This document shows, piece after piece, positions 26,038 through 35,181 of a stretch of DNA of 55,559 nucleotides. The stretch is from positions 1 to 55,559 of the forward strand of contig CANJJB010000004.1 in NCBI GenBank assembly GCA_947474635.1, given 5' to 3'. Every line of letters starts with the position of its first letter. The first letter of the stretch is position 1. A model generated the notes under the pieces. The model was given only the letters and a program-made list of their open reading frames with translations. It ran no database searches and was not told where the DNA came from. Source of the DNA: Parachlamydiales bacterium. Its GTDB lineage: Bacteria > Chlamydiota > Chlamydiia > Chlamydiales > Rhabdochlamydiaceae. The translations under genes were made by a program, and so were the position numbers.

Positions 26038-26832
26038 ATGCCATCACTATTGATAGGGGAAAACAATCTGTATTACGAAGTCGAAGGTAAGGGAGATCCG
26101 CTTGTTTTGATTGCGGGATATGGATGTGATCTATGTTTTTGGGAAACAATCCGCAAACCTCTTGCAAACCATTTTCAGCTCATTATGCTTGATAATCGAG
26201 GTGTTGGAAGAAGTGAGTGCTCCAAAGAATCCTTCACTACGCAAGATATGGCAAATGATGTGCTCTGCCTGATTGAAAAGCTAGAGCTCAAAAAACCTCA
26301 TATCCTGGGTCATTCGATGGGATCTGCCATCGCTCAAATCCTTGCCTACCACCATCCTGAAAAAGTAAATAAGACAATATTTGCTCAAACATTTATGAAA
26401 CTTGCTCCTGCAGCTACCGCTGCCCTGCGAGCTTTTCTAACACTCTACCGCGATGGCGTCTCGATGTATAAAGCCTCTCAAACAGTGCTACCGTGGCTGA
26501 TGTCTGATCAGTGGCTTAAGAGTCCAGAGCTTTGTGAGCTATTTCTTAAGATCCAGTCTGAGCAACCTTTTGTGCCAACAATCGAAGGATTAACCAAGCA
26601 ATGTGAAGCGCTTACTCAGTTTGATTCCGGCACTTGGTATCCTAAAATCACAACAGCGCCCCTCATACTTGCAAGCAGTCAAGATAGACTTTGTCCTCCA
26701 CAAGAAGCAGAGCTCATGGCCTCTAACATTCCCAATGCTCGGTGCCATGTTTTTCAAAAGATAGGGCATGTTGCGCCCCTTGAAAATCCTCAAGAATTTT
26801 GCAAGGTAACGCTAGATTTTCTCTCTTCCTAG
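26038..26832 (+). CDS. Alpha/beta-fold hydrolase
   Basis: 264 residues of the classical fold. ILGHSMGSAIAQILAYHHPE holds the nucleophile Ser, LILASSQDRLCPPQEAE the Asp and FQKIGHVAPLENPQEF the His. LDNRGVGRSE matches the conserved loop before the cap. Substrate cannot be assigned; esterase, lipase or C-C hydrolase are all possible. There is no signal peptide, so it should be cytosolic. Its stop overlaps the 3' end of the small convergent gene at 26829. Confidence 0.88.
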   Translation: MPSLLIGENNLYYEVEGKGDPLVLIAGYGCDLCFWETIRKPLANHFQLIMLDNRGVGRSECSKESFTTQDMANDVLCLIEKLELKKPHILGHSMGSAIAQILAYHHPEKVNKTIFAQTFMKLAPAATAALRAFLTLYRDGVSMYKASQTVLPWLMSDQWLKSPELCELFLKIQSEQPFVPTIEGLTKQCEALTQFDSGTWYPKITTAPLILASSQDRLCPPQEAELMASNIPNARCHVFQKIGHVAPLENPQEFCKVTLDFLSS

Positions 26833-27020
26833 TTTTTGCTGTTTGCCTTGTTAACAGCTTCTTCATAGATAGAGATCATTTCCATTACGCCATCTGGATC
26901 ATTGTTTTGTAGACATTCAAGAATAGAAAGAAAGGCTTTCTGCGGATCAATGAGCTCCTTCAACGGATTTGCCCGAGTCAGTCCAGGCACTTTATCCAGA
27001 TTAACTTTTGACAATTTCAT
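26829..27020 (-). CDS. Small acidic protein, possibly a truncated antitoxin-like regulator
   Basis: 63 residues: a lysine-containing head (MKLSKVNLDKVPGLTRANPL) then LKELIDPQKAFLSILECLQNNDPDGVMEMISIYEEAV. The last block resembles the helix that precedes the HTH in some addiction-module antitoxins, but the HTH itself is missing, so it may be a truncated copy. There is no clear Shine-Dalgarno. Only a weak case for expression. Confidence 0.4.
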   Translation of the reverse strand: MKLSKVNLDKVPGLTRANPLKELIDPQKAFLSILECLQNNDPDGVMEMISIYEEAVNKANSKN

Positions 27021-27168
27021 TGTTCTATATCTATCTTTGAAGGTGGTGTAAAAAAGTAAAGTTTAACAAAAAAGTGGTTTAACAATCAATGGATTGCCTA
27101 ACATTAACATTGGTTACTTTTCATAGAATAACTGGCAGCAGCACAATCATTGCAAAAAGGAGAAATTT

Positions 27169-27378
27169 ATGTCCTGCAAACGTGATACCATAAAACTAAC
27201 GATAGACGTGTCTATCAAGCAACATGCGTATATCACAATGCTAGCTGCCGAAAAAGGCGTTAGCTTAGACGAATTTATTATCGAGTGCTTACCAAGCCCA
27301 GACAAAGAATTCGATAGACTGCTCCAAGAGTTTCTTGTTGAAAAAGCCCCTATGCTCAAAAGACTATCAAAAAAGTAA
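27169..27378 (+). CDS. Ribbon-helix-helix antitoxin-like protein
   Basis: 69 residues. RDTIKLTIDVSIKQHAYITML followed by AAEKGVSLDEFIIECL has the strand-helix-helix pattern of RHH antitoxins, which dimerise to bind operator DNA. A good Shine-Dalgarno (AAAAAGGAGA) supports the start. No toxin gene is adjacent, so it is an orphan or acts with a distant partner. An inverted repeat CAATC-AATG-GATTG at 27083-27096 upstream could be its operator. Confidence 0.7.
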   Translation: MSCKRDTIKLTIDVSIKQHAYITMLAAEKGVSLDEFIIECLPSPDKEFDRLLQEFLVEKAPMLKRLSKK

Positions 27379-27384
27379 TAAACC

Positions 27385-28188
27385 TTAGAAAAAAGAAAAC
27401 GGCAGTGTATAGCTTAAGGTAAAGAAGTTTGCATCTTGAGGAAAGAGCTTAGCATAGACTCTGCGTGTGTACATGACAGAGAGATGTCCCCATATGGGAA
27501 AGACGTAGGAGTATTTAACACCAACATCGAGTGACTGGTGATGGATAGCGCCATAGCCGTGGAAATGATCGATGTTGAGAGTTTCTTTGCTGCCAAAGCC
27601 AAAGTAGCCTACGTTGAAAATAGAAAAGCGGTGGCAATTGTTGATGTTGGCTTGGATAGATACGAGATAATCTATCCAACCAGATCCGTTATTGGCAAGA
27701 CCCCCTGAGCCGTAACCGAATGCTCTGAATTGCCAGAAGTTATTGCTAGCCCATTCTTTGCCTATAGCAAGGTTCAGTGCGCCATTTACATCAGAGTGGT
27801 AGGGGCAGCTAGGATCTTTTAAACCGTGTCTTGAAACGCCTCTAAAACTTGCGCCGGTTGTGATCGTTGCAAAGTCGCCGACGATGTCATCAAGAAACTG
27901 GTACCTTACTTGGAAAGCAGAGCTGCGGTAGCCCATCTTCTGAATAGGCGTATCTGCAAATTCAAGATCGACATCAACAGATAAAGTATCTGCGGGACAT
28001 ACACCCAAATCAAACGTTAAAAAGTTATCGCGGGATGTTTTCTGGTTTTTTTGGATTGCTCCCTCAACAGAGGGGTAATAACTGTAGGTATATGCAGAAC
28101 GGAAATTAAACTCCCACAGGTCTGTAAACCAAGGTTCTTTGTCTAAGCTAAAAAGAAAACAGGGAAGCAATAAAAGCGCTCTATACAT
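27385..28188 (-). CDS. Outer membrane beta-barrel-like protein
   Basis: 267 residues with a short hydrophobic leader ([15 protein letters not shown]) and a mature part dominated by alternating hydrophobic strands with many aromatic residues ([42 protein letters not shown]). It ends in Phe (YTLPFSFF), the C-terminal signal recognised by the BAM machinery. Size suggests about 10-12 strands. I do not recognise the family; probably a chlamydial porin or surface protein. Its start overlaps the trxB stop by eight bases, so the two are co-transcribed. Confidence 0.7.
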   Translation of the reverse strand: MYRALLLLPCFLFSLDKEPWFTDLWEFNFRSAYTYSYYPSVEGAIQKNQKTSRDNFLTFDLGVCPADTLSVDVDLEFADTPIQKMGYRSSAFQVRYQFLDDIVGDFATITTGASFRGVSRHGLKDPSCPYHSDVNGALNLAIGKEWASNNFWQFRAFGYGSGGLANNGSGWIDYLVSIQANINNCHRFSIFNVGYFGFGSKETLNIDHFHGYGAIHHQSLDVGVKYSYVFPIWGHLSVMYTRRVYAKLFPQDANFFTLSYTLPFSFF

Positions 28189-29137
28189 GTGTTGTCTCTT
28201 GGGCAGATAGCCATCTTTCTAATTCAAGAGCTGCCATGCATCCTGAGCCTGCTGCTGTAACTGCTTGTCTGTAGACATGATCTTGCACATCTCCTGCTGC
28301 AAAAATACCTTCTTTGCTTGTTCTACATGTTCCTGGTTCTACTTTGATATAGCCGTTGGGGTGCAGCTCGAGCTGCCCTTGTAAAAAAGTGGTATTGGGT
28401 TCATGGCCGATGGCAAAAAAAACGCCGCCTGCTTCTCGCTTGGAGGTCTTGTTTGTCTGAATATCTTTGAGAGTAACTGAACGGACAACCGAGTCCCCTT
28501 CTACACACTCTAGCAAATGGTTCCAGAGGATCTCTATTTTGGGATGGGCAAGGGCTCTATCTACCATGATTTTTGAAGCCCGAAGAGAATCTCTTCGATG
28601 GACAATGAACACCTTACTTCCAAACTTGGTTAGGAAGATTGCCTCTTCGACAGCTGTATCTCCCCCACCAATGACGTAGAGATGCTTTTCTCTAAAAATA
28701 GGCATCGCTCCATCGCAGACGGCACAAGCTGTTACGCCCTTTTGCCAAAACTCCCCCTCTTTTGTTCCTGGAACATCTAATCTACGAGCGGTAGCGCCTG
28801 TTGCAATGATCACGGACTGAGCAGAAACAACACCTGATTTAGCGGTGATGACAAAAGGATATTTTTGAAAATCAACAGACTGCACATCCTCTGTCAAGAT
28901 GGTCGTGCCAAAGCGCTCTGCTTGAGATCTAAAGGCTTCCATAAGCTCAGGGCCTGTGATGCCTTTGGGAAACCCGGGGTAATTTTCCACTTCAGTTGTG
29001 GTCATGAGCTGCCCTCCTGCAGGGCCTGAAAAGAAACCTTCATAGAGAAGAGGCTCAAGATCTGCTCTTGCAGCATAGATAGCAGCGGTGTATCCCGCAG
29101 GTCCAGATCCAATAATGACAACTTTGTGCTTTTTCAT
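28181..29137 (-). CDS. trxB: Thioredoxin reductase
   Basis: 318 residues, family length. [20 protein letters not shown] is the FAD-binding Rossmann motif, [11 protein letters not shown] the redox-active Cxx[20 protein letters not shown] the NADPH-binding motif and [21 protein letters not shown] the conserved second FAD motif. It reduces thioredoxin with NADPH. Downstream the outer membrane protein gene overlaps by eight bases. The potA gene is divergent, about 100 bp away. Confidence 0.96.
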   Translation of the reverse strand: MKKHKVVIIGSGPAGYTAAIYAARADLEPLLYEGFFSGPAGGQLMTTTEVENYPGFPKGITGPELMEAFRSQAERFGTTILTEDVQSVDFQKYPFVITAKSGVVSAQSVIIATGATARRLDVPGTKEGEFWQKGVTACAVCDGAMPIFREKHLYVIGGGDTAVEEAIFLTKFGSKVFIVHRRDSLRASKIMVDRALAHPKIEILWNHLLECVEGDSVVRSVTLKDIQTNKTSKREAGGVFFAIGHEPNTTFLQGQLELHPNGYIKVEPGTCRTSKEGIFAAGDVQDHVYRQAVTAAGSGCMAALELERWLSAQETTHV

Positions 29138-29239
29138 TTTTTCCTCGTATTTTTAGTACGATAACTGAAAATATAAGTTTTTATCCACATCTTCGAGAAT
29201 TCCTCTGGAATTTAATTACGCAAGCAGTAAACTTTCAGC

Positions 29240-30334
29240 ATGAGAAGTATTAAGCTACAAAACCTGAAAAAGGCGATATCCGGTGGGCAAGTTATCAATG
29301 GCATTAGCCTGACCATTCCAGCTGGGAAATTTTTTGCTCTGCTAGGTCCCTCTGGCTGTGGAAAAACGACCCTTCTAAGACTGATTGCGGGTCTAGAAAG
29401 TGCTGATGCAGGACAGATCTTTTTAGGTGACGAAGACATCACAGATGTCCCCATCCACCAAAGGCCCATTAATATCGTCTTCCAAAACTACGCCCTTTTT
29501 CCCCACCTCGATGTCTTTGATAACATCGCCTATAGCTTAAAGCTTAAAAAATTGCCTAAAAGCGTCATCGAGCAAAGGGTCTTTAAAATCTTAGAGGCTT
29601 TCCACCTTGAAAAGCACATGTACAAGCTCCCCAGCCAGCTCTCAGGAGGGCAACAGCAACGGGTTGCACTTGCTAGAGCTATTGTCAATGAGCCTGACGT
29701 GCTGCTGCTAGATGAGCCGCTAGCTGCCCTTGACTTCAAGCTTAGAGAGAAAATGCTCATCGAGCTCATCGAGCTCCAAGATAAGCTCAAAACGACCTTC
29801 GTCTACGTGACCCATGACCAGTTCGAAGCTCTTACTGTGGCTGACCGCATGGCGATCATGAACCACAAAGGTGAAATTGAACAAATTGGAACGCCTAAAG
29901 AAATCTACGAGTTCCCTCACTCCTCTTTTGTTGCCAAGTTTGTGGGAACAACAAATATTTTAAATGGAACCCTTCATCACCTAGATGGCCCTGACCCGGA
30001 AATTGACATCCCTGACTTGGGAAGATTTAAAATCTCCATCCCCCAAAAAAAACATTGGATGTCAGAAGGGTGCGACATGTTAATTAGCATCCGTCCTGAA
30101 AAGATTTTTATCTCAAAAAAAGAGGTTAAAAACTTCTCTAATAGTCTTAAGGGAATAGTGCAGTCAATTGTCTATCACGGAAGATCCACGCAGTACAATA
30201 TTTTGTTAAAAAACCATCTCAAACTCCAAGTGTTTGAGCAAAATGAAGAACACTTCCCTCAAGAAGTGATCGACTACGACAACGAAGTAAATCTTTATTG
30301 GCAGAAAGACAATGTGGTGATCTTAGAAAAATGA
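29240..30334 (+). CDS. potA: Spermidine/putrescine ABC transporter ATP-binding protein
   Basis: 364 residues. Walker A LLGPSGCGKTTLLRLIAGLE, signature LSGGQQQRVALARAIV, Walker B VLLLDEPLAALD and switch VTHDQ are all intact, and a C-terminal TOBE-like region (MLISIRPEKIFISKKE) is present as in PotA. It energises polyamine import. The next gene starts within its stop codon (ATGA), and the four pot genes form one overlapping operon. Confidence 0.94.
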   Translation: MRSIKLQNLKKAISGGQVINGISLTIPAGKFFALLGPSGCGKTTLLRLIAGLESADAGQIFLGDEDITDVPIHQRPINIVFQNYALFPHLDVFDNIAYSLKLKKLPKSVIEQRVFKILEAFHLEKHMYKLPSQLSGGQQQRVALARAIVNEPDVLLLDEPLAALDFKLREKMLIELIELQDKLKTTFVYVTHDQFEALTVADRMAIMNHKGEIEQIGTPKEIYEFPHSSFVAKFVGTTNILNGTLHHLDGPDPEIDIPDLGRFKISIPQKKHWMSEGCDMLISIRPEKIFISKKEVKNFSNSLKGIVQSIVYHGRSTQYNILLKNHLKLQVFEQNEEHFPQEVIDYDNEVNLYWQKDNVVILEK

Positions 30335-31197
30335 AAAATCATCAGGTGACTTCAGAAAAACCTTTTGCTATCGGGTGCCCTGCCCTCATCTGGCAGATCT
30401 TATTTTTCTACATCCCTCTTTGCTTCATGGTCATATCGAGCTTTCTTAAGGTCTCTGAAGGTGGAAAAATCCAAGGGATCACACTCGAGAGCATCGCGCT
30501 TTTTTTATCCCCCACCTACCTGAAAGTGATTGGATCATCGCTTGTGCTCGCACTGTCTACGGCTCTCATCTGCCTATCGGTTGCTTATCCGCTTGCATAT
30601 TTCATTGCATTTAGCTCCAAAAAGTTCAAAAACATTGGGCTATTTCTTCTCTTAATCCCCTTTTGGACAAACTTTCTTCTCCATGTCTATGCCTGGTTTT
30701 ACGTCTTAGAAAAGCAGGGTTTTGTAAACAACCTTCTTTTAAGCCTCAATATCATTCAAGAACCGATTCTCATGTTGAATTCTCTATTTGCGATCATGGT
30801 CATGATGGTCTATTACTATTTGCCTTTCATGGTCCTTCCGATCTACTCCTCTCTTGAAAGGTTCAACCCGAGCCTCATTGAAGCTTCTTTAGATTTAGGC
30901 GCTTCTTGGTTCCAGACATTCCGCAGGATCATGCTTCCTTTGACAATGCGCGGGGTGCGCGCAGGCTTCCTCCTTGTCTACATTCCGGCCTTTGGGGAGT
31001 TTGCGATACCAGAGCTCATGGGCGGCGATAAACAGATGTTTGTGGGTAATGTTATATCTCAGTACATCCTTGCAGAAGAGACGGGCTCTTTAGGAGCAGC
31101 TTTTACAGTCCTTAGCGGCTTTATTTTAATTGTGACCGTTGTTGTTCTCTATAAACTGATGGAAAAAATTATTACACCTCTGAAGACCAATGCTTAA
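30331..31197 (+). CDS. potB: Spermidine/putrescine ABC transporter permease PotB
   Basis: 288 residues from the ATG that overlaps the potA stop; a longer TTG frame at 30298 is not needed. Six membrane segments with the permease coupling loop EASLDLGASWFQTFRRIMLPL (EAA motif). N-terminal FAIGCPALIWQILFFYIPLCFMV is the first helix. It pairs with PotC to form the channel. Confidence 0.93.
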   Translation: MKNHQVTSEKPFAIGCPALIWQILFFYIPLCFMVISSFLKVSEGGKIQGITLESIALFLSPTYLKVIGSSLVLALSTALICLSVAYPLAYFIAFSSKKFKNIGLFLLLIPFWTNFLLHVYAWFYVLEKQGFVNNLLLSLNIIQEPILMLNSLFAIMVMMVYYYLPFMVLPIYSSLERFNPSLIEASLDLGASWFQTFRRIMLPLTMRGVRAGFLLVYIPAFGEFAIPELMGGDKQMFVGNVISQYILAEETGSLGAAFTVLSGFILIVTVVVLYKLMEKIITPLKTNA

Positions 31198-31975
31198 ATC
31201 CTCACAAATTGCAAAAACAGCCAAGCTTATCTCACTTGCTACCGTTTACTTGTTCCTCTACGTTCCTATTATCATCTTGCTTGTCTTCTCTTTTAACTCA
31301 GAGCCCTTCCCAGCTCCCTGGCAAAAGTTTACGTTTAAATGGTACCATGAGCTCGTAGATTCCTTTTACTTATGGAAAGCTTTCTGTACATCTCTTCTTG
31401 TTGCTTTCTGCTCAACAGCCATCAGCCTTATCATGGGCATATTCTTGATTTTTTATGCAGCACAAGGAGGAAAGATTGGAAGAATCTTCTCTCTTTTTTA
31501 TGGAAGCATGGTCATACCAGAAACCGTCCTAGCTGTCAGCTTACTTAGCTTTTTTAGTTGGATGGAGATTCAGCTAGGTCTTACAACTCTCATTGTCTCA
31601 CACACTGTTTTGGGACTGGGGTTTGTCATTCCTATTGTCTATGCCCGCTTCTTGGAGCTCGATAAAAAACTCACAGAAGCCTCGCTTGTTTTAGGAGCTA
31701 CTCCCAACCAAACATTTTTTAAAGTCACGCTCCCCATGCTCGCTCCCTCGCTGATTACTAGCGCTCTTCTTGTTTTTATTATCTCTTTTGATGATTTCAT
31801 ATTGAGTTACTTCTGCGCTGGAAGCACTACGCAAACACTTTCTCTCTACATTCTTTCTATGATTAGAACGGGCGTAACACCTGTTGTAAACGCACTTTCC
31901 TCACTGCTACTTTTCTTAAGTAGTTTGCTTGTTCTTGTCTTCTTTCAACTCAAAACACGAACGAGGATTTTCTAA
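31190..31975 (+). CDS. potC: Spermidine/putrescine ABC transporter permease PotC
   Basis: 261 residues, six membrane segments, EAA loop EASLVLGATPNQTFFKVTLP, and FDDFILSYF, a PotC-type motif. It begins eight bases inside potB and its stop overlaps potD by one base. Confidence 0.93.
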   Translation: MLKSSQIAKTAKLISLATVYLFLYVPIIILLVFSFNSEPFPAPWQKFTFKWYHELVDSFYLWKAFCTSLLVAFCSTAISLIMGIFLIFYAAQGGKIGRIFSLFYGSMVIPETVLAVSLLSFFSWMEIQLGLTTLIVSHTVLGLGFVIPIVYARFLELDKKLTEASLVLGATPNQTFFKVTLPMLAPSLITSALLVFIISFDDFILSYFCAGSTTQTLSLYILSMIRTGVTPVVNALSSLLLFLSSLLVLVFFQLKTRTRIF

Positions 31976-33051
31976 TGAAAACAATTTTTATCCGCACAGG
32001 CATTGTGATTTTCTGGCTAGCACTATTCATGGGCATTCTCTACCTACCTGAAGGAAAGATCATTCCCCTTGAAGAAAAAAGCATCAACGTCTTTGCATGG
32101 GGAGATATTTTAGAACCCTCTGTGATTGATGAGTTTGAAAAGACAACAGGCATCAAAGTTCATCTTAACTACTTTGCCTCTAATGAAGAACTCCTTGTAA
32201 AATTAAAAGCAACCGGAGGAAAAGGGTATGATCTCATCATCCCTTCCGATTACTCTGTAAAAATTTTACGCGAAGATAAACTCCTCAAACCCTTTGACAA
32301 AAATAAGCTCTCTTTCTTCTCAAGCTTAAATCCCATGCTCCTTAACCACCCCTTTGATCCCGACAATCTCTATTCCATTCCGTTTGAGTGGGAGCTTTTT
32401 GTGCTTGGCATTAACACTAACTTTTTTGCAAACCGCCCTTACGATCCTAGCTGGAAAATGCTTTTTGATCCTAAAGTTGTTAACTATCCCATCACGATGA
32501 TCAATGATCCTGTGGAAGCTATTCTCTTTGCTGCTTTTTATCTCTATGGTCCTGTAGAAAGCCTTACCCCTGAGCAATTTCAAAAAGTTGTACAGCTTTT
32601 AATCGAGCAAAAAAAATGGGTAACTGCCTATGCAGATTTCCGTGCAGACTATTTCCTTGCAAGTAAAAACTGCCCAGTTGTTCTCTCATCCACCTCTTAT
32701 ATTTTTCGCACAATGCGCCGGTTTGATTTTATTAATTTTGCTGTTCCCAAAGAGGGAACCTTTGTGACCATTGAAAATCTCTGCATTCCAGAGGCTAGCA
32801 CAAAAGAACATCTCACTTATCAGCTTATTAACTTCCTCTATCAACCCAAGTCTATGAAAACCCACTTCGATACCTACGGCGTTTTTCCTGCGACACTCGA
32901 TGTCCTTCCCTTTTTAGATCTTAACGAAGAGACAAAAGCTCTTCTTAACACTTCTCCTGAAACCTTTAAAAAGTTCTACTTTGCAAGGGTCATTACCTCA
33001 CAACAAGCACTCCGCGATGCTTGGATCCAAGTTAAATCAACCAATGAATAA
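31975..33051 (+). CDS. potD: Polyamine-binding protein PotD
   Basis: 358 residues. An N-terminal hydrophobic segment (FIRTGIVIFWLALFMGILYL) without a lipobox Cys suggests an uncleaved anchor or a plain signal peptide. INVFAWGDILEPSVIDEFEK and GYDLIIPSDYSVKILREDKLLKP are the conserved PotD/PotF blocks that shape the binding cleft. It captures spermidine or putrescine in the periplasm for PotABC. Its ATG overlaps the potC stop. Intracellular bacteria without polyamine synthesis would draw on host pools. Confidence 0.92.
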   Translation: MKTIFIRTGIVIFWLALFMGILYLPEGKIIPLEEKSINVFAWGDILEPSVIDEFEKTTGIKVHLNYFASNEELLVKLKATGGKGYDLIIPSDYSVKILREDKLLKPFDKNKLSFFSSLNPMLLNHPFDPDNLYSIPFEWELFVLGINTNFFANRPYDPSWKMLFDPKVVNYPITMINDPVEAILFAAFYLYGPVESLTPEQFQKVVQLLIEQKKWVTAYADFRADYFLASKNCPVVLSSTSYIFRTMRRFDFINFAVPKEGTFVTIENLCIPEASTKEHLTYQLINFLYQPKSMKTHFDTYGVFPATLDVLPFLDLNEETKALLNTSPETFKKFYFARVITSQQALRDAWIQVKSTNE

Positions 33052-33053
33052 TT

Positions 33054-33278
33054 ACATCCTGCACGTAATTCCATTTGCTTGTTAAAATTGCTATTTTCCC
33101 CAGGGCAATTGCACGAAGAATTTTTTTGACGCCTACCTCATAGAGCTGAGATAAAAAAACGTGATTCATGAATTGCCTACATAGCCAGCAGCTTTTCTAT
33201 GAAAAAGAGGATAAATAAATTTCTTCATGCGATTGCCGTGCTATTTTCCCAAGCAAAGCGAATTACGCACAGGATGTC
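33054..33278. repeat. Imperfect inverted-repeat element between potD and the sterol reductase gene
   Basis: 33054-33130 pairs with 33211-33278: the outer 28 bases match at 24 positions (ACATCCTG, then TAATTC and TTTGCTTG shared), and an inner block (GCAATTGCACGAAGAA against GCAATCGCATGAAGAA) matches again. The arms are separated by about 80 bp. CTATTTTCCC occurs in the same direction in both arms. It may be a MITE remnant or a large RNA hairpin after potD. The remaining gap holds no gene. Confidence 0.55.
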
Positions 33279-33326
33279 TATTGCCAAAAACCTATTTAAA
33301 TGCATCATAGGTATTTTGGAGGCAGC

Positions 33327-34634
33327 ATGAATTTACAGCTTAGACGTTTAATGCGTCGTATTATTGTTCCCTTGGCTCTTATTTTTTTATGTCCCCCGAT
33401 GGTCATCTTGATGTGGTACACAAATATCGAACTAGATGGCTCTCTTCTCAAACTCTGGAACCTTTGCCTGACTCAAGGCATACTTACAACCATTTGGAAA
33501 GTATGGGCGCCTATTTTCTTTGGTTCAAAAACAGCTTGGACAATGATTGCTGTATTTGGATCTATCCAACTCCTCTTCATGAAGTTTCTTCCTGGTAAAA
33601 AAGTCTCAGGACCTCTCACTCCAAAAGGCAACATCCCTATCTATAAAGCAAACGGAGTGCTTGCATTTTTTATCACTCTTTTCTGCTTTTATTTCTCTAC
33701 ACAGTTTTTTCATCTTTTTTCTGCAACCATCATCTATGACAACTTCGGACCTCTTTTAGGCGCTTTAAATAGCTTTAGCTTAGTGTTCTGTTTATTTCTC
33801 TGTATCAAGGGGTATGTCGCTCCTTCTTCTTCAGATGCAGGAGGAACGGGCAACTTTGTCTTTGATTATTTCTGGGGAACAGAACTCTATCCCCGCATTT
33901 TTGGCTGGGATGTCAAGATGTTTACCAACTGTAGATTTGGCATGATGGGATGGGGTCTTGTGATTCTATCTTTTGCTGCCAAACAAACCCAACTCCATGG
34001 CCTTAGTAACTCAATGGTAGTCGCTGTCATATTGCAGCTTATTTACATCGCTAAATTCTTCGTTTGGGAAACAGGATATCTCCGCTCGATGGACATCATG
34101 CATGATAGAGCAGGCTACGCCATCTGCTGGGGCTGCCTTGTCTGGGTAACGGGCATTTACACCTCACCTACTCTTTATCTCGTGAACCACCCCGTTCACC
34201 TAAGCACGCTCTCTACTACCATCCTACTACTCGTAGGTACAGGTTGCATTGCCATGAACTACCTTGCTGATCTACAAAGGCAGCGCTTTAGAGCCACATC
34301 TGGCAACTGCCTCATATGGAGAAAAAAGCCCAAGTTCATCAAAGCCTCTTACACAACTACAGAAGGTGAGAAAAAAACAAACCTCCTCCTGACTTCAGGC
34401 TGGTGGAGCCTTGCTAGACACTTCCACTACCTCCCAGAAATCGTTGCAGCTTTCTGCTGGACTGCGCCCGCACTTTTCTACAACGTTCTTCCCTACTACT
34501 ATGTCATCTTCCTCACTGCTCTCCTGATCGATCGCTCCTTCAGGCAAGAAAAACGATGCGCCATCAAATACGGCCATCACTGGGACCAGTACTGCGAAAA
34601 AGTCCCTTACAAACTCATCCCTTTTATTTACTGA
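33327..34634 (+). CDS. Eukaryote-type sterol reductase (ERG4/ERG24, 7-dehydrocholesterol reductase-like)
   Basis: 435 residues, about ten membrane segments. LLLTSGWWSLARHFHYLPEI matches the sterol reductase signature, and RQEKRCAIKYGHHWDQYCEKVPYKLIPFIY the C-terminal signature (the family ends in ..VPYxxxPxIY). WGTELYPRIFGWDVKMF is the family's conserved loop. Such enzymes reduce the C7-C8 or C14 double bond of sterols with NADPH in the eukaryotic ER. Related genes occur in Waddlia/Parachlamydia-type chlamydiae and Coxiella. ATG 33327 is chosen for TTGGAGG six to eight bases upstream. A very strong terminator follows, so it is a single-gene unit. Acting on host sterols is the likely role. Confidence 0.9.
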   Translation: MNLQLRRLMRRIIVPLALIFLCPPMVILMWYTNIELDGSLLKLWNLCLTQGILTTIWKVWAPIFFGSKTAWTMIAVFGSIQLLFMKFLPGKKVSGPLTPKGNIPIYKANGVLAFFITLFCFYFSTQFFHLFSATIIYDNFGPLLGALNSFSLVFCLFLCIKGYVAPSSSDAGGTGNFVFDYFWGTELYPRIFGWDVKMFTNCRFGMMGWGLVILSFAAKQTQLHGLSNSMVVAVILQLIYIAKFFVWETGYLRSMDIMHDRAGYAICWGCLVWVTGIYTSPTLYLVNHPVHLSTLSTTILLLVGTGCIAMNYLADLQRQRFRATSGNCLIWRKKPKFIKASYTTTEGEKKTNLLLTSGWWSLARHFHYLPEIVAAFCWTAPALFYNVLPYYYVIFLTALLIDRSFRQEKRCAIKYGHHWDQYCEKVPYKLIPFIY

Positions 34635-34661
34635 CAGAACAGGAACTCCCTAACTATGAGG

Positions 34662-34746
34662 CTTAGGGCTCGTAAAGAAACAACTTGCGCAGTCTAAGAT
34701 GCGGAAGTTGTTTCTTTACGAGCCCTAAGGTGTTTTTTTTCTTTTT
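34662..34746 (+). terminator. Strong rho-independent terminator of the sterol reductase gene
   Basis: Perfect 25-bp arms (34662-34686 and 34705-34729) enclose an 18-base loop that can pair further (CGCA with TGCG). Eight T follow at 34733-34740, then CTTTTT. The stem is unusually long. Confidence 0.9.
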
Positions 34747-34837
34747 AGTCATTAGACATCCTGTGGAATGACATACAAAAGATAACCTATTTACATTTTT
34801 TGTGAAATGTGGAAAAAGAAAGAAAAAGAGGTGAGTT

Positions 34838-35170
34838 ATGGATTTAAGAAAAATTGCTGGTGTTGGGATTACAGTTATTGGAATACTCTGCGTAGGAATG
34901 GCTTACTACATTAAGAGTTCTGTAGCAGAGGGTAAGGAAAAAATTGCACATGCTGAAAAACAGGTCAATACAGGTGAGAGCTTATTGTCTCTTTCTCCTG
35001 CTACAAAGCAAATGAGTAAAGGTATGACTGACTCAGCGCACAGCAAAATCAATGCTGGCAAAGAACAGGTTAGCAAATACAGCACGATTGCAAGAGAGCT
35101 GCAGGTAGGCGGCTTTGCTCTCTTGGTGATAGGCTGTGGTATTTTGATCCTGAGATACAGAAAAAAATAA
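34838..35170 (+). CDS. Small two-helix membrane protein of unknown function
   Basis: 110 residues. An N-terminal helix (IAGVGITVIGILCVGMAYYI) and a C-terminal helix (VGGFALLVIGCGILILRY) enclose about 60 polar, Lys/Ser-rich residues (EGKEKIAHAEKQVNTGESLL) likely to lie outside the cytoplasm. I recognise no family. AAAAGAGGTGAG before the ATG is a fair Shine-Dalgarno. It sits between the strong terminator and the convergent rpsI gene, so it has its own promoter. Confidence 0.65.
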   Translation: MDLRKIAGVGITVIGILCVGMAYYIKSSVAEGKEKIAHAEKQVNTGESLLSLSPATKQMSKGMTDSAHSKINAGKEQVSKYSTIARELQVGGFALLVIGCGILILRYRKK

Positions 35171-35181
35171 CCCTAAAACTC

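Noticed and set aside
30298-30330. TTG start for potB
   Set aside because: The ATG overlapping the potA stop gives the expected PotB N-terminus and normal operon coupling.
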